Of a DNA stretch of 64,000 nucleotides, positions 36,817 to 45,827 are shown piece by piece. The position numbers and the translations under genes were made by a program. The DNA is from Oxalobacteraceae bacterium OTU3CAMAD1. Its GTDB lineage: Bacteria; Pseudomonadota; Gammaproteobacteria; Burkholderiales; Burkholderiaceae_D. The stretch spans positions 5,580,001 to 5,644,000 of the forward strand of contig CP099650.1 in assembly GCA_024123915.1 (NCBI GenBank). The letters are read 5' to 3'. The notes under the pieces were generated by a model. It saw nothing but the letters and a program-made list of their open reading frames with translations. It was not told the origin of the DNA and searched no databases. How positions within the stretch are numbered: position 1 is the first letter of the stretch; each line of letters starts with the position of its first letter.

Positions 36817-38326
36817 TTTTCCTGGCAGCCTCAGCAGATGCGCGACGGCAGGCGCCGTTCTGCGCGTCCTCCATCCTTGCCAGCGCCACGCAACGCCGCG
36901 CAAGGATCGCGGTCGGGTCGAGCAGCGCGACCTCGCGTCCGGCGATCGCGAACGCCGCGTCCTCCCGCAGCAGCAGCGGCAATTCGGTGCACCCCAAGAT
37001 CACCACTGTGGCGCCGGCGTCGACCAGATGCGTTAGCGCCCGCATCAAGTCCTCCCGGCATTCGCCGTCCAGATAACCGGCCTTGACGCCGCGCTCGCCA
37101 TAAATGGCGCGCATCACCAGCGCCTGGTGGGGCTGGTCCGGCATCAGCAGTTCGAACTCCGCGCCGGCGGCGGCCTCCTGATACACCCGGCTGCCGATGG
37201 TGCCGGTGGTCGCCAGCAGGCCGACCCGGCGGTGTCCGGGATGGTGCCGGCCGATATGCCGCACTGTTTCATGCAGCATGTTGACGATGGGTATCGTCAG
37301 CTGCCGGCGGATGCGCTCGACATAGGCGTGGGCGGTGTTGCAGGGTATCGCGATCAGATCAGCCTGGTTGGCCTCTAACCGCTTGCACGCGGCGTAGATC
37401 GCCAAGGTGGGGTCCTCGCCGCCGCCGATCAGATTGGCCGTGCGGTCGGGGATCTGCGGATTGTGGTCGACGACAAGCTTGATATGGTCCTGATCGCGCG
37501 TGGCATCGGTGTTCGAGATGATCTTGTCCATGAAATCCACCGTCGCCGCCGGACCAACGCCGCCGACGATGCCGATCTTGAAAGCGCCCGGCGGTTGACG
37601 CCGCTGGTGCCCCCGGTGCGCCATCGCGAAATCGACATAGGCCTGGTTGCTGTCCAATACCGGCATGCCGGCGGCACGCAGCGGGCCGGCGACCATGGCG
37701 ATGTCCGTCGCGCCGGGTACGATGACATCGGCGCCCTGCGCCATCAGGTCGCGGCACGCCTCCAGCAGCAGCGCCTCCGCGCGCGGCGTGGCGCCGCCGG
37801 CCTGCAATCCCCCGGCGCCATAGACGGCTCCCCTGACACAGCACCGCTGAATCTCCGGCTGCGGATAGACCAGCCGGTAACCGGCCGGTTCCAGGTGGCG
37901 CTCGAACAGACGCTGGCCTAGCACGTAGTCGGACGTGAGCACGCCGACGGTACGGGTGCGGAGACCGCCGCACTGCTCCAGCGCGGCCAGCACCGCGTCC
38001 ATCAGACTGATGACGGGCAGGCGCAGTTCGGCGCGTAGCTGGTGCAGGAAGGTGTGGCTGATGAAGCAAGGCAGCATCACGCTGCTAGCGCCAGCCCGCG
38101 CGTAGCGCTGCGCCATGTCGTAGACGTACAGCTGGCGACCGAGCATCGGCGCGCCGCCGCCCGGTTGGCTGTCGTCGCCGTCGAAATGGTGGTGCTCGTA
38201 CAGGATGCGGTACTGGTCGGGAAAGGCGTCGCGGGCCACCCGACGCAGCATCTTGCGGTGCACGTCCGCGCCCGCCAATGTGCCGAGGCCGCCAATGATG
38301 CCGATGCATGTTTGTGTGGAAGTCAT
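36806..38326 (-). CDS. Tandem aspartate/glutamate racemase-family protein (two fused domains)
   Basis: 506 aa, about twice the family length of 230-250. Domain 1 (residues 5-235) starts IGIIGGLGTLAGADVHRKML; domain 2 (248-480) starts IGIVGGVGPAATVDFMDKII. Domain 2 has both catalytic cysteines: IPCNTAH (Cys329) and VILGCTELP (Cys446). Domain 1 keeps the first (LPCFISH, Cys87) but has VIVPGATDIA at 201-210, so Ala206 replaces the second cysteine. Domain 1 may thus be non-racemising or regulatory. The likely reaction of domain 2 is amino-acid racemisation without PLP. The start is at ATG 38326; the longer frame to 38896 overlaps the GH2 gene. Confidence 0.85.
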   Translation of the reverse strand: MTSTQTCIGIIGGLGTLAGADVHRKMLRRVARDAFPDQYRILYEHHHFDGDDSQPGGGAPMLGRQLYVYDMAQRYARAGASSVMLPCFISHTFLHQLRAELRLPVISLMDAVLAALEQCGGLRTRTVGVLTSDYVLGQRLFERHLEPAGYRLVYPQPEIQRCCVRGAVYGAGGLQAGGATPRAEALLLEACRDLMAQGADVIVPGATDIAMVAGPLRAAGMPVLDSNQAYVDFAMAHRGHQRRQPPGAFKIGIVGGVGPAATVDFMDKIISNTDATRDQDHIKLVVDHNPQIPDRTANLIGGGEDPTLAIYAACKRLEANQADLIAIPCNTAHAYVERIRRQLTIPIVNMLHETVRHIGRHHPGHRRVGLLATTGTIGSRVYQEAAAGAEFELLMPDQPHQALVMRAIYGERGVKAGYLDGECREDLMRALTHLVDAGATVVILGCTELPLLLREDAAFAIAGREVALLDPTAILARRCVALARMEDAQNGACRRASAEAARKITG

Positions 38327-38377
38327 GCACCAACAATATCCGCACCACGACACAAGGTTATGCAATATGGAACTGAC

Positions 38378-38398
38378 CCTATGCGGCGGCCGCATAGG
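38378..38398. other. Perfect inverted repeat between GH2 and racemase genes
   Basis: CCTATGCGG cgg CCGCATAGG: a 9-bp perfect stem with a 3-nt loop, 8 nt after the GH2 stop and about 50 nt before the racemase start on the same strand. No T-run follows on the minus strand, so it is either an mRNA 3' hairpin or an operator-like palindrome. Confidence 0.45.
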
Positions 38399-38406
38399 CT
38401 CGAACG

Positions 38407-41316
38407 TTAACGGGCGGCCTGCCCTGTCTGGAACCGGATCGTCGCCGGCGCCAGGCCGGGCGACTTGGCGGTCAGGCTGGCTTCCCCGGCTTGCCCGGTC
38501 GATTGCACGATCACCTGTGCCCAGCCGTTGAACACGCGCCGCTGCCACGGCGCAGCCGGCGCGGTGACGCGCAGCACGCCCCATTTGCTGGTGCCCACCG
38601 AGCGGTCGAACATGCCCTGCACGCCGTCCTTCGGTGTCGCCAGGACATAGGCCAGGCTGTTGGCGTCCTTCAGTTGCGCGCCCTCCAGCGCGATCATCAG
38701 GCCGCCGTCGACCGGCGTCGCCTCGACCGCGCGGCCGTTCACATACACCGCCTGGTCGGCGTGCAGCCGGTCGATGAACAGGGCGGCGCGGCCGTCCGCC
38801 GTCAGGGCCGGCGGGGGGAACTCGCCACGCAATACCAGATAGCGCGTCAGCGGCGGCTGCTCCGTGGGCGGCAACCACGCAGCCGGATCGCGCCACGACG
38901 ACGTATCGACCGTCGCGGCAAGCGCAGCCGGCTGGTCGGCGCTATCGACGGCGAGGGTGCGCCAGCCGGACAGCGGCACGAAGCTGTGGCGGTCGGCCGG
39001 ACGGTCGGCCTCGTGCGAACCCGGATCGCCGTTGCCGACGCCGATGATGCGGATCGGGCCGGACGCGTCGAAGCCAACCAGGTCGCCAGCGGTCGGCACG
39101 ATCTTGCCGGCGGCGTCGGCGACGTTGACCCACACCACGGCGATATCGGTGCCGTCGGGCTTGAGGACGGTCTTGTCGGCGCTCAGCGCGACGCGGGCGC
39201 CGGCGCCGGTGGTCGCCACCTCCGCCGTCGCCACCGGTTCGCCCTTGCGGTAGGCCGTCGCGGTCAATTTACCGGCCTGGTAGGGCACCATCCATTCCAG
39301 CTTCCCATCCTTGACCATCGTCTTGCGGCCCAGCGGGCGGCCGTCCTGGAACAGCTCGACCGCGTCGCCGTTGCTGTAGACGTGCACCTTGATCGGCTGC
39401 CCCTCCCTGCCCGCCCAGTTCCAGTGCGGCAGGATGTGCACCATCGGTTCGCGCGTCCACACCGACTTGAGGTAGTAGGCGGTATCCTTCAACACGCCGG
39501 TGGTGTCGAGCATGCCGAACTGCGAGCCGACGGCCGGCCAGCCGAACGGCGTGGTCTCGCCCCGGTAGTCGAAGCCGGTCCAGACGAACATGCCGCTCAT
39601 CCAGTCGCGTTCCTGGACGCGGCGCCAGCCCTCTTCGATGCTAAGGCTGCTGCCCGGGCGGCCTTGGCGGTCGTAGGCATTCAGATGGGAGCGCGCCGGC
39701 TCGTCGAAGTAGACGCCGCGCGTGGTCAAGGTCGAGCCCTCCTCCGACATCATCGCCGGCTTGGCCGGATGGTCGCGGTGGAACTGGTCGACGTCGTGCT
39801 GGGCGCCGTAGTTAAAGCCGATCACGTCCGCCCCCAGCGACACGCCCTTGCCCGATCCGCTGGTGGCCACCGTGGTGCGCCGCGTCGGGTCCATGCGCTT
39901 GACATGCTCGTCCATTTCGCGCGCCAGATGGGGACCGGGGTCCTTCCACTCCAGCGCCCATTCCTCGTTGCCCACCGACCAGATGATGACGCTCGGATGG
40001 TTGCGGTCGCGCCGTATCATGCGGTCGAGCTGGCCGCGCAACTCGGGCGTGGTGCCCATCATGCGGTGCTCGTCGATGACGAGCATGCCCAACCGGTCGG
40101 CCTCTTCCAGCAGTTCCGGCGTCGGCGGATGGTGCGAGGCGCGGTAGGCATTGACGCCGAACGACTTGAGCTGCTTCAGGCGCCAGGTCTGCAGCCCGTC
40201 CGGCAGCGCCACGCCGACGCCGGCGTGGTCCTGGTGGTTGTTGGTGCCCTGCAGCTTGAGCGGTTTGCCGTTCAGCGAGAAACCCTTGTCCGGATCGAAC
40301 ACCACGGTGCGGATGCCGAAGCGGGTGTCGTAGCTGTCGACCACCCGGGCGCCTTGCAGCAGCGTGGTTTTCAGGGTGTACAGGTTGGGCTCTTCGAGCG
40401 ACCACAGGCGCGGACGCGGCACCGTCAGCGCCGAGCTGAACCCGCCATCGCGCACGGCGCCCACGGAGCGGCGGGCCTGCTCGGCCTGCGCCACCAGCTT
40501 GCCGTCGGGTCCGTACACCTGCTGGCGCAAGGTGAACGCTTGCGCGCTCTTGCCATCGTTGACCACGGTGACGTCGACGTCGATGCGCGCCTTCGCGCCG
40601 TCCACTTTGGTTTTGACGAAGGTGCCCCACTGCGCCACGTGCAGCGGATCGGTCTTGGTCAGCCAGACGTGGCGATAGATGCCGGCGCCCTCGTAAAACC
40701 AGCCCTCCTCCACGGTGGCGTCGGCGCGCACGGCGATGACGTTGTCGCCGCCGACAGTCAAATAATCGGTGATGTCGTAGCGGAAGCCCGAATAGCCACT
40801 CGGCTCGGTGCCGATGTAGTGGCCGTTCACCCAGACCACGCTGTTGCGGTAGACGCCGTCGAACTCCAGCGAGACGCGGCGCCCCTTGTCGGCGGCCGGG
40901 ATATGGATCACCTTGCGATACCAGCCGACGCTGTTTTCCGGGAAGTTGCGGCCGATGGCCAGCGAGCCGTGGTTGGTGTTGGCGCGCGCATCGAACGGCA
41001 ACTCGACCGCCCAGTCGTGCGGCAGGTCCAGCTTGCGCCAGGCGGCGTCGCTGAAGTCGACGGCGGCCGGGCCGTCGCCGTAGCCGGCCTTGGCGAAGAA
41101 AAATGGCCGCAGGCCGTGCTTAAAGTCCTTTTGCGCATCGTACGGGTGGCCGTGGGCGAAGCGCCAATCCTTGTCGATGTTGATGCGTTCGCGGCCGTCG
41201 ATAGCGCGCGCGGCGGCCAGCGGGGCCGGCTCGGCGGCCATCGCGGCCGTTGCGGTCACGCAGGCGCAGCCCGCGAGGATGATGGCGATGAGTACCTTGC
41301 CCAGTCGATTAGTCAC
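38407..41316 (-). CDS. Glycoside hydrolase family 2 protein (beta-galactosidase-like)
   Basis: 969 aa, exported. The N-terminus MTNRLGKVLIAIILAGCACV contains LAGC, so lipidation at Cys17 is possible; cleavage after AMA is the alternative. Domains are a GH2 sugar-binding jelly roll (about 45-220, WRKLDLPHDWAVELPF; GWYRKVIHIP), an immunoglobulin-like domain, and a TIM barrel (about 330-620) with acid/base Glu in WSVGNEEWALEW (near 450) and nucleophile Glu in MMSEEGS (near 523). C-terminal beta domains including a DUF4982-type region and a final beta-sandwich follow. It probably releases beta-galactosyl or related sugars from polysaccharides. A 13-bp perfect palindrome lies between it and the glycosyltransferase gene. 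Confidence 0.9.
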   Translation of the reverse strand: MTNRLGKVLIAIILAGCACVTATAAMAAEPAPLAAARAIDGRERINIDKDWRFAHGHPYDAQKDFKHGLRPFFFAKAGYGDGPAAVDFSDAAWRKLDLPHDWAVELPFDARANTNHGSLAIGRNFPENSVGWYRKVIHIPAADKGRRVSLEFDGVYRNSVVWVNGHYIGTEPSGYSGFRYDITDYLTVGGDNVIAVRADATVEEGWFYEGAGIYRHVWLTKTDPLHVAQWGTFVKTKVDGAKARIDVDVTVVNDGKSAQAFTLRQQVYGPDGKLVAQAEQARRSVGAVRDGGFSSALTVPRPRLWSLEEPNLYTLKTTLLQGARVVDSYDTRFGIRTVVFDPDKGFSLNGKPLKLQGTNNHQDHAGVGVALPDGLQTWRLKQLKSFGVNAYRASHHPPTPELLEEADRLGMLVIDEHRMMGTTPELRGQLDRMIRRDRNHPSVIIWSVGNEEWALEWKDPGPHLAREMDEHVKRMDPTRRTTVATSGSGKGVSLGADVIGFNYGAQHDVDQFHRDHPAKPAMMSEEGSTLTTRGVYFDEPARSHLNAYDRQGRPGSSLSIEEGWRRVQERDWMSGMFVWTGFDYRGETTPFGWPAVGSQFGMLDTTGVLKDTAYYLKSVWTREPMVHILPHWNWAGREGQPIKVHVYSNGDAVELFQDGRPLGRKTMVKDGKLEWMVPYQAGKLTATAYRKGEPVATAEVATTGAGARVALSADKTVLKPDGTDIAVVWVNVADAAGKIVPTAGDLVGFDASGPIRIIGVGNGDPGSHEADRPADRHSFVPLSGWRTLAVDSADQPAALAATVDTSSWRDPAAWLPPTEQPPLTRYLVLRGEFPPPALTADGRAALFIDRLHADQAVYVNGRAVEATPVDGGLMIALEGAQLKDANSLAYVLATPKDGVQGMFDRSVGTSKWGVLRVTAPAAPWQRRVFNGWAQVIVQSTGQAGEASLTAKSPGLAPATIRFQTGQAAR

Positions 41317-41392
41317 TTCGTCTCCCTTATTGTTTTAGCGATTTTTGCAGTGCCAACTCTTAGCTTGCCGCCAACCCGCACTGCGGCCACAT

Positions 41393-41420
41393 GGGGTCGG
41401 ACCCCGAGGGGTCCGACCCC
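41393..41420. repeat. Perfect 13-bp palindrome (GGGGTCGGACCCC / GGGGTCCGACCCC)
   Basis: Two 13-nt arms separated by two bases (ga), with an outer pair AACCCGCA (41373-41380) / TGCGGGTT (41432-41439) that extends the stem. It lies between two minus-strand genes, 28 nt after the glycosyltransferase stop. It is a second, distinct palindromic-element type in this window; a possible decayed fragment (GGGGTCGGGTGC) occurs near 9249. Confidence 0.75.
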
Positions 41421-41448
41421 GGCATCCGGGTTGCGGGTTAACGCGCGT

Positions 41449-42708
41449 TCATTTCGCCGCCAGCGACTCGATCAGATCGGCGATCTGTTCGGCCGGCGGG
41501 CGCTCGGACGCCAGCTTCGCCGCCAATGCCGCGCAGGCGGTGGCCACCTCCGGCCGGTTCAACAGGCCCGACAGCGCGGCGGTCCAAGCGTCGAGCGGCG
41601 CGTCCGGCTTGACCATCGCGCCTACGCCCAGGCGCGTCAGGCGCATGCCGTTGTCGGGCTGGTCGTACGAAAACGGCACGACCAACTGCGGTTTGCCCGC
41701 CGCCATCACGGTGGCGCTGGTGCCGACGCCGCCGTGGTGGACGAACACCGCCACGCGCGGCGCCAGCGCGTCGAACGGCGCATACGTCACGTGGTGCACA
41801 AACGCCGGCAACACCGGCGGCAACTGTTCGCGGAACGGCGTGATCACCACCACCCGCTGTTGCAAGGCTGCGGCCGCCGCGATCGCGCGTTCGATGAAGG
41901 CGCGGCCATGCGCCATCGCCGAACCGGGCGTGACGGCGATCGGCGCGGGGCCGGCGTCGAGGAAGCGCCGCAGCTCCTCGCCGAGGGCGTCATCCGGCGC
42001 GGCCGGCATGCGCGGGAAGCCGGTGCAGACGGTGTTCGGCGGCCAGTCGGCCTGCGGCGCGGCGAACCAGTCGGGAAAGGCACAGATGACGCGCTGCGGC
42101 GAATGCAGCCACCAGCTCAGTATGCGGCGCGCGGGCGCCAGGCCGAGCGAGGCGCGCAAGTCATTGACGCCGGGACGAACGGCGGGATCGATCAACAGGC
42201 GGTCGATCAGGCCGAGCACGATGCGCACGACCCACGGCGGCATCCCGGCCAGCCACTCCAGTCCGGCGCGCGCGGCCGGGTCGTAGGCGGAAAAGAAACA
42301 CGCCGGCGCCAGATGGACCGTGGCCAGCGGCACGCCCCTGGCTTCCTGCAGAATACGGCCGGTCATCGCCAGGGTGCTGGCGACGATCACCGTGGGCCGC
42401 GCTTCGACCAGCGCCAGCTGCCGCGCATACGACGGGGCGAAATGCCTGGCCATATGCTTCCAGATCGTGAACAGCCCCTTCTGCGGATGCCACAGGTCGG
42501 GGTCGTGCACCAGCTCGTCGAGCTCGGCCTGGCTCAGGCCGGAGGCGAAGGCCATGCCCGCGCGCTCGACCCGCTCCTTGAAATTGTCGGAGGCGACCAG
42601 GGTGACGTCGTAGCCGCGCCGCAGCAGGGCCTGGCCGATGACGATAAAGGGATAGACGTCGCCGGCGCTGCCGGCCGCAAGGATGAGAATGTGGCGCGCG
42701 CCGGCCAT
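41449..42708 (-). CDS. GT1/RhlB-like glycosyltransferase
   Basis: 419 aa. N-terminal acceptor domain (HILILAAGSAGDVYPFIVIG, glycosyltransferase family 28-like) and C-terminal nucleotide-sugar domain with FVHHGGVGTSATVMAAGKPQ (about residues 322-341), followed by VVPFSYDQPDNGMRLTRLG. This is the signature of the UDP-glucuronosyl/rhamnosyl transferase group, including rhamnolipid RhlB and macrolide glycosyltransferases. The sugar donor is probably a UDP- or dTDP-hexose and the acceptor a small lipid-like molecule. The LOG-family gene upstream (11-nt gap) is in the same orientation. Confidence 0.87.
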   Translation of the reverse strand: MAGARHILILAAGSAGDVYPFIVIGQALLRRGYDVTLVASDNFKERVERAGMAFASGLSQAELDELVHDPDLWHPQKGLFTIWKHMARHFAPSYARQLALVEARPTVIVASTLAMTGRILQEARGVPLATVHLAPACFFSAYDPAARAGLEWLAGMPPWVVRIVLGLIDRLLIDPAVRPGVNDLRASLGLAPARRILSWWLHSPQRVICAFPDWFAAPQADWPPNTVCTGFPRMPAAPDDALGEELRRFLDAGPAPIAVTPGSAMAHGRAFIERAIAAAAALQQRVVVITPFREQLPPVLPAFVHHVTYAPFDALAPRVAVFVHHGGVGTSATVMAAGKPQLVVPFSYDQPDNGMRLTRLGVGAMVKPDAPLDAWTAALSGLLNRPEVATACAALAAKLASERPPAEQIADLIESLAAK

Positions 42709-42719
42709 ATGGGGAAGGC

Positions 42720-43259
42720 CTAGGCCTTCAGCAGTTGAAGCAGTGCCCGCGGATCGCTCTCGGACATCATCAGCGCCGCATGCTGCGGACGGATGAAGCC
42801 CTGCTCCCTGGCGTGGGCGATGAAGCCGATCAAGCCGTCGTAGAAGCCGTCGACATTGAGCAGGCCGATCGGCTTGGCGTGGATGCCCAGCTGCGACCAG
42901 GTCAGCATCTCGAACAACTCCTCCAGCGTGCCCATGCCGCCGGGCATGGCGATAAACCCGTCCGACAGGCTGGCCATCATCGCCTTGCGCTCGTGCATGT
43001 CCTTGACGATGAACTGGCGCGTCAGGCCGGTGTGGCCCACTTCGCGCTCGACCAGCGCGGTCGGGATCACGCCGGTGGCCTCGCCGCCGAGTCGCAACAC
43101 CTCGTCGGCGATGATGCCCATCAAACCGACATTACCGCCGCCGTACACCAGCGCCAGGTTTTGATCGACCATCGCAGCCGCCAGCGCGCGCGCCGCCTCG
43201 GCGTAAACGGGGCTGACGCCAGCGTTGGCGCCGCAATACACACAAATCGTCTTCGTCAC
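42720..43259 (-). CDS. LOG-family protein (cytokinin riboside 5'-monophosphate phosphoribohydrolase)
   Basis: 179 aa. The Rossmann-like fold has GGGNVGLMG at residues 40-48 and the catalytic PGGMGTLEE at 106-114, the LOG/TIGR00730 signature. Members hydrolyse nucleoside 5'-monophosphates to base and ribose-5-phosphate. Translation begins at a GTG (43259) that overlaps the stop of the TPR gene, and LOG lies 11 nt upstream of the glycosyltransferase. Confidence 0.93.
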   Translation of the reverse strand: MTKTICVYCGANAGVSPVYAEAARALAAAMVDQNLALVYGGGNVGLMGIIADEVLRLGGEATGVIPTALVEREVGHTGLTRQFIVKDMHERKAMMASLSDGFIAMPGGMGTLEELFEMLTWSQLGIHAKPIGLLNVDGFYDGLIGFIAHAREQGFIRPQHAALMMSESDPRALLQLLKA

Positions 43260-44041
43260 TGCTGCTTTTCCTCCATGAGTTCCTGTCGCGCGGCCTCGAC
43301 ATCGAGCCGCTCCATCGCGTCGCGCGGGGCCAGGCGCGCGGCCTGTTCCAGCAGGGCCGTGGCGTCGGCCATTTTCTTTTTACCGTCGAGCATCGCCAGC
43401 GCGTGGCCGTACTGGATGCGCGCGATCGCCGAATCGGGATCGAGCCGCAGCGCGGTCTCGAAGTGGCGGTAGCCCTCCTCCTTCTTGACGCCGTAGGTCA
43501 GGCCGCCGATCATGGCGCCCACCTTGTCGACGATCTCCGTGTGGTACACGCCCAGGCCCACATGGGCGTCGGCGCGCGCCGGCGCCAGCTGGACGGTTTT
43601 TTCGAGGCTGGCGCGCACGCGCTGGCCGAGTCCCTGGGCCAGCGCCTTGACCACCGAGATGCCCTCGGCATAATAGCCCAGCGCATAGGCATGCCAGTAA
43701 TAGCCGGCCGGGTTGCCGGGCTGCTCGCGCTGCTGGCGTTCGCAGCGCTCGGCCACGCACTCGAAGGTGGCGATGCGTTTCTTGACGCTCGTTTCCAGGT
43801 ACTGGGCGTAGATGCAGATCGCCTTGTGGGCGACCGAATAGCCGTTCACGCCGGCGTCCAGCCCCAGCCGCGCGGCCCGCTCGAACTCGCCGGCATGGAA
43901 GGCGATCCAGGCCTGCAGCAGCGCCGGATTGGCCGGGAACGGCTCCAGGTCGCCGCTGTGCAGCGCCGGCCAGGCCGCCTTCAGGCCCTCCGGCGTGTAG
44001 CGGTAGGCGGGATCGGGATAAGGGAAAGGGGTCCAGGCCAT
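43256..44041 (-). CDS. TPR-repeat protein of unknown function
   Basis: 261 aa, predicted alpha-helical with tetratricopeptide-like repeats (ARADAHVGLGVYHTEIVDKV; EGYRHFETALRLDPDSAIAR; DATALLEQAARLAPRDAMER). A conserved block GNPAGYYWHAYALGYYAEGI sits mid-protein. No signal peptide. The start at ATG 44041 follows a GGAG at about 6 nt; a GTG at 44059 overlapping the TetR gene is an alternative. It is co-directional with the TetR regulator (14-nt gap) and LOG (4-nt overlap), so TetR-TPR-LOG-GT probably form one operon. Confidence 0.8.
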   Translation of the reverse strand: MAWTPFPYPDPAYRYTPEGLKAAWPALHSGDLEPFPANPALLQAWIAFHAGEFERAARLGLDAGVNGYSVAHKAICIYAQYLETSVKKRIATFECVAERCERQQREQPGNPAGYYWHAYALGYYAEGISVVKALAQGLGQRVRASLEKTVQLAPARADAHVGLGVYHTEIVDKVGAMIGGLTYGVKKEEGYRHFETALRLDPDSAIARIQYGHALAMLDGKKKMADATALLEQAARLAPRDAMERLDVEAARQELMEEKQQ

Positions 44042-44055
44042 GGTGTCTCCGCGGC

Positions 44056-44721
44056 TCACTTGAGCTTCTTCAGATATTCTTCGGACAGTTTCTGGAACAG
44101 CAAACTGGTCTCATTGCGCAGATACGGCCCGATCTGCGACAGCACCTGGTAACAGCCGCGCGCCAGCGCGTCGGCCATCGATTGCTGCTCGCTGTACTTG
44201 CGCGGGTTGCGCACGTACTCGTACGACAGCCAGTACGTCGCCACCACCACCATGTTGGTGGCCATGGCGTCGATGGCGGCGTCGGACGCCTCCAGCGATT
44301 TTTCGCTGCGCAAGTCCTCGCACAGCTGCTTGGCGACCTTGATCTTGTGCGCCAGGATCTGCTTGAAGTGCAGCTCGAGCTTGCGGTTACGCGACAGCAA
44401 ATCGTTGAGGTCGCGGTAGAAGAAGCGGTAGCGCCAGATCAGCTCGAACATCAGGTGCAGATACATCCAGACGTCGTCGATGTTCGAGCGGCGCCCGTTG
44501 GGCACGGTGAGGATGCGTTCGATCTCGGCCTCGAACTGGACGAAGATCGAGTTGACGATGTCGTCCTTATTGCGGAAATGGTAATACAGGTTCCCAGGGG
44601 AGATATTCATCTCCTCGGCGATCACCGTGGTGGTGATGTTGGGTTCGCCGAACTCGTTAAACAAGCGCAGGGACAGTTCCAGTATGCGTTCACGGGTGCG
44701 GCGGGGTGCTTTTTGTTGCAT
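44056..44721 (-). CDS. TetR-family transcriptional regulator
   Basis: 221 aa. The N-terminal helix-turn-helix (RERILELSLRLFNEFGEPNI, then ISPGNLYYHFRNKDDIVNSI) is typical of TetR. The C-terminal ligand domain (LFNEF ... YYHFRNK ... DLNDLLSRNRKLELHFKQI) resembles regulators of membrane-lipid or fatty-acid genes, but the effector is unknown. It is the first gene of the TetR-TPR-LOG-GT run and faces a 565-bp AT-rich gap that precedes the secretion locus. Confidence 0.9.
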   Translation of the reverse strand: MQQKAPRRTRERILELSLRLFNEFGEPNITTTVIAEEMNISPGNLYYHFRNKDDIVNSIFVQFEAEIERILTVPNGRRSNIDDVWMYLHLMFELIWRYRFFYRDLNDLLSRNRKLELHFKQILAHKIKVAKQLCEDLRSEKSLEASDAAIDAMATNMVVVATYWLSYEYVRNPRKYSEQQSMADALARGCYQVLSQIGPYLRNETSLLFQKLSEEYLKKLK

Positions 44722-45286
44722 AGCGAGGATCTCTGTTTATTCTCATGCAAGCATAACACCTATGCACCCCAAGTGAGAACACCGCGACGGTTTAAACGTA
44801 AATGATGGCGGATGGTCGCAAGATAGGCGCCTGATCTTCGGTGAAAGGCGGCCTGCGGGCATGCAGCAACGCATTTCGCCCATGATCCCTTCTTCCATAG
44901 CCGCTGCCGCGCCCACCCGCAGTGGTAGCACGCGATGAAGCCCGCCATTCCTCGCCACAGCATCACAATTCCTCGATGATGCCTCGCTAGCGCCCCCTTC
45001 CATAGCCCCATATTATTCGGCTTGAATTAACCAATAATCTTTTTTTAATAATACCAATAAGTAGCAGACCTCATTGGTATTCCCACGTCACCTTATATCT
45101 CGCCGGCCCATTATGTACTAGCGTAACGCAATGTAACCACATGTAAATAAAAAACAATGTTGATACAATAGTAAACTGGACACCAATCGGGTCGCTGGTT
45201 AATATCGAATCGTTAGTAAAGACAGAGTCAGGCCTGAAGGTCAATTATTCATCAATGCTTTTTCGGTTATATTCGTAGAAAGAACT
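44722..45286. other. AT-rich intergenic region upstream of the type I secretion locus
   Basis: 565 bp without a gene. From about 45,010 it is far richer in A+T than the rest of the window, with T/A runs, short direct repeats (ATGTAACC / CATGTAAA near 45130-45145) and no clear consensus promoter. It must contain the TetR promoter and probably the promoter of the secretion locus. The composition shift suggests an insertion boundary or an H-NS-like silenced region. Confidence 0.6.
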
Positions 45287-45793
45287 ATGGCTATGAGATT
45301 ATATATTTTTGCTTCAACAAGCATGGCCGCATGTCTGCTATTTAATATCGCCGCGATAGCGCAGACTTCACCGACGCCGCATATCGATTATGAAAAGATC
45401 AGCGGTGTCGAGATTATAGTCATGCCGAAAGATGTAGCGACGCGACAGAATCTGGATGAAACCTCAATCCGGAAAGTGGGATGCGTCTATCGGTCAAATG
45501 ATAAGTTAGCGATTGCCGGCCTGACAAAATTAATAAGGGAATCGAAACTTCAGATAGGCACGGACAACGGGCAGGAGATCGTCCTGCGAAATTTCGTGCG
45601 TTTTTCTTCGCCCGAGGGCGGCACCAGCCTGCAGTTCGGCGAGCCGCAGAGCGGAAAGGTTCTATCCGGATCACTTAAGAGCAAAGATGGCAGCACGTCC
45701 GTCGCCATTGATGGCGAATTTATTCCCAATCTCCATAACTGGATTATCTCAAATCAGCTTCAGGTTCAATCCGGGCCTGTTGGATGTCATTAG
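45287..45793 (+). CDS. Exported partner protein 1 of the secreted zincin (putative inhibitor/immunity)
   Basis: 168 aa. A signal peptide (SMAACLLFNIAAIAQ, cleavage near residue 25) is followed by a small mature domain with only two cysteines, Cys66 in RKVGCVYRSN and Cys167 at the extreme C-terminus (GPVGCH), positioned to form a disulfide. It shares the (K)-V/I-GC-x-Y pattern and Cys spacing with the protein at 46,930, and each lies directly upstream of a zincin gene (here by 34 nt). By analogy with the periplasmic inhibitors encoded in type I protease operons (AprI/Inh), it may protect the producing cell. It has no recognisable Pfam-like family. Codon use is less GC-biased than average. Confidence 0.6.
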   Translation: MAMRLYIFASTSMAACLLFNIAAIAQTSPTPHIDYEKISGVEIIVMPKDVATRQNLDETSIRKVGCVYRSNDKLAIAGLTKLIRESKLQIGTDNGQEIVLRNFVRFSSPEGGTSLQFGEPQSGKVLSGSLKSKDGSTSVAIDGEFIPNLHNWIISNQLQVQSGPVGCH

Positions 45794-45827
45794 CCTGGCC
45801 ACTTTCAACTTTCATAGGAACTGATTT

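Noticed and set aside
38491..42723. 1410-codon open frame on the plus strand opposite the GH2 and glycosyltransferase genes
   Set aside because: Antisense shadow; the minus-strand proteins have full family motifs and the plus-strand translation is Arg/His/Gly/Ala-rich with no motif.
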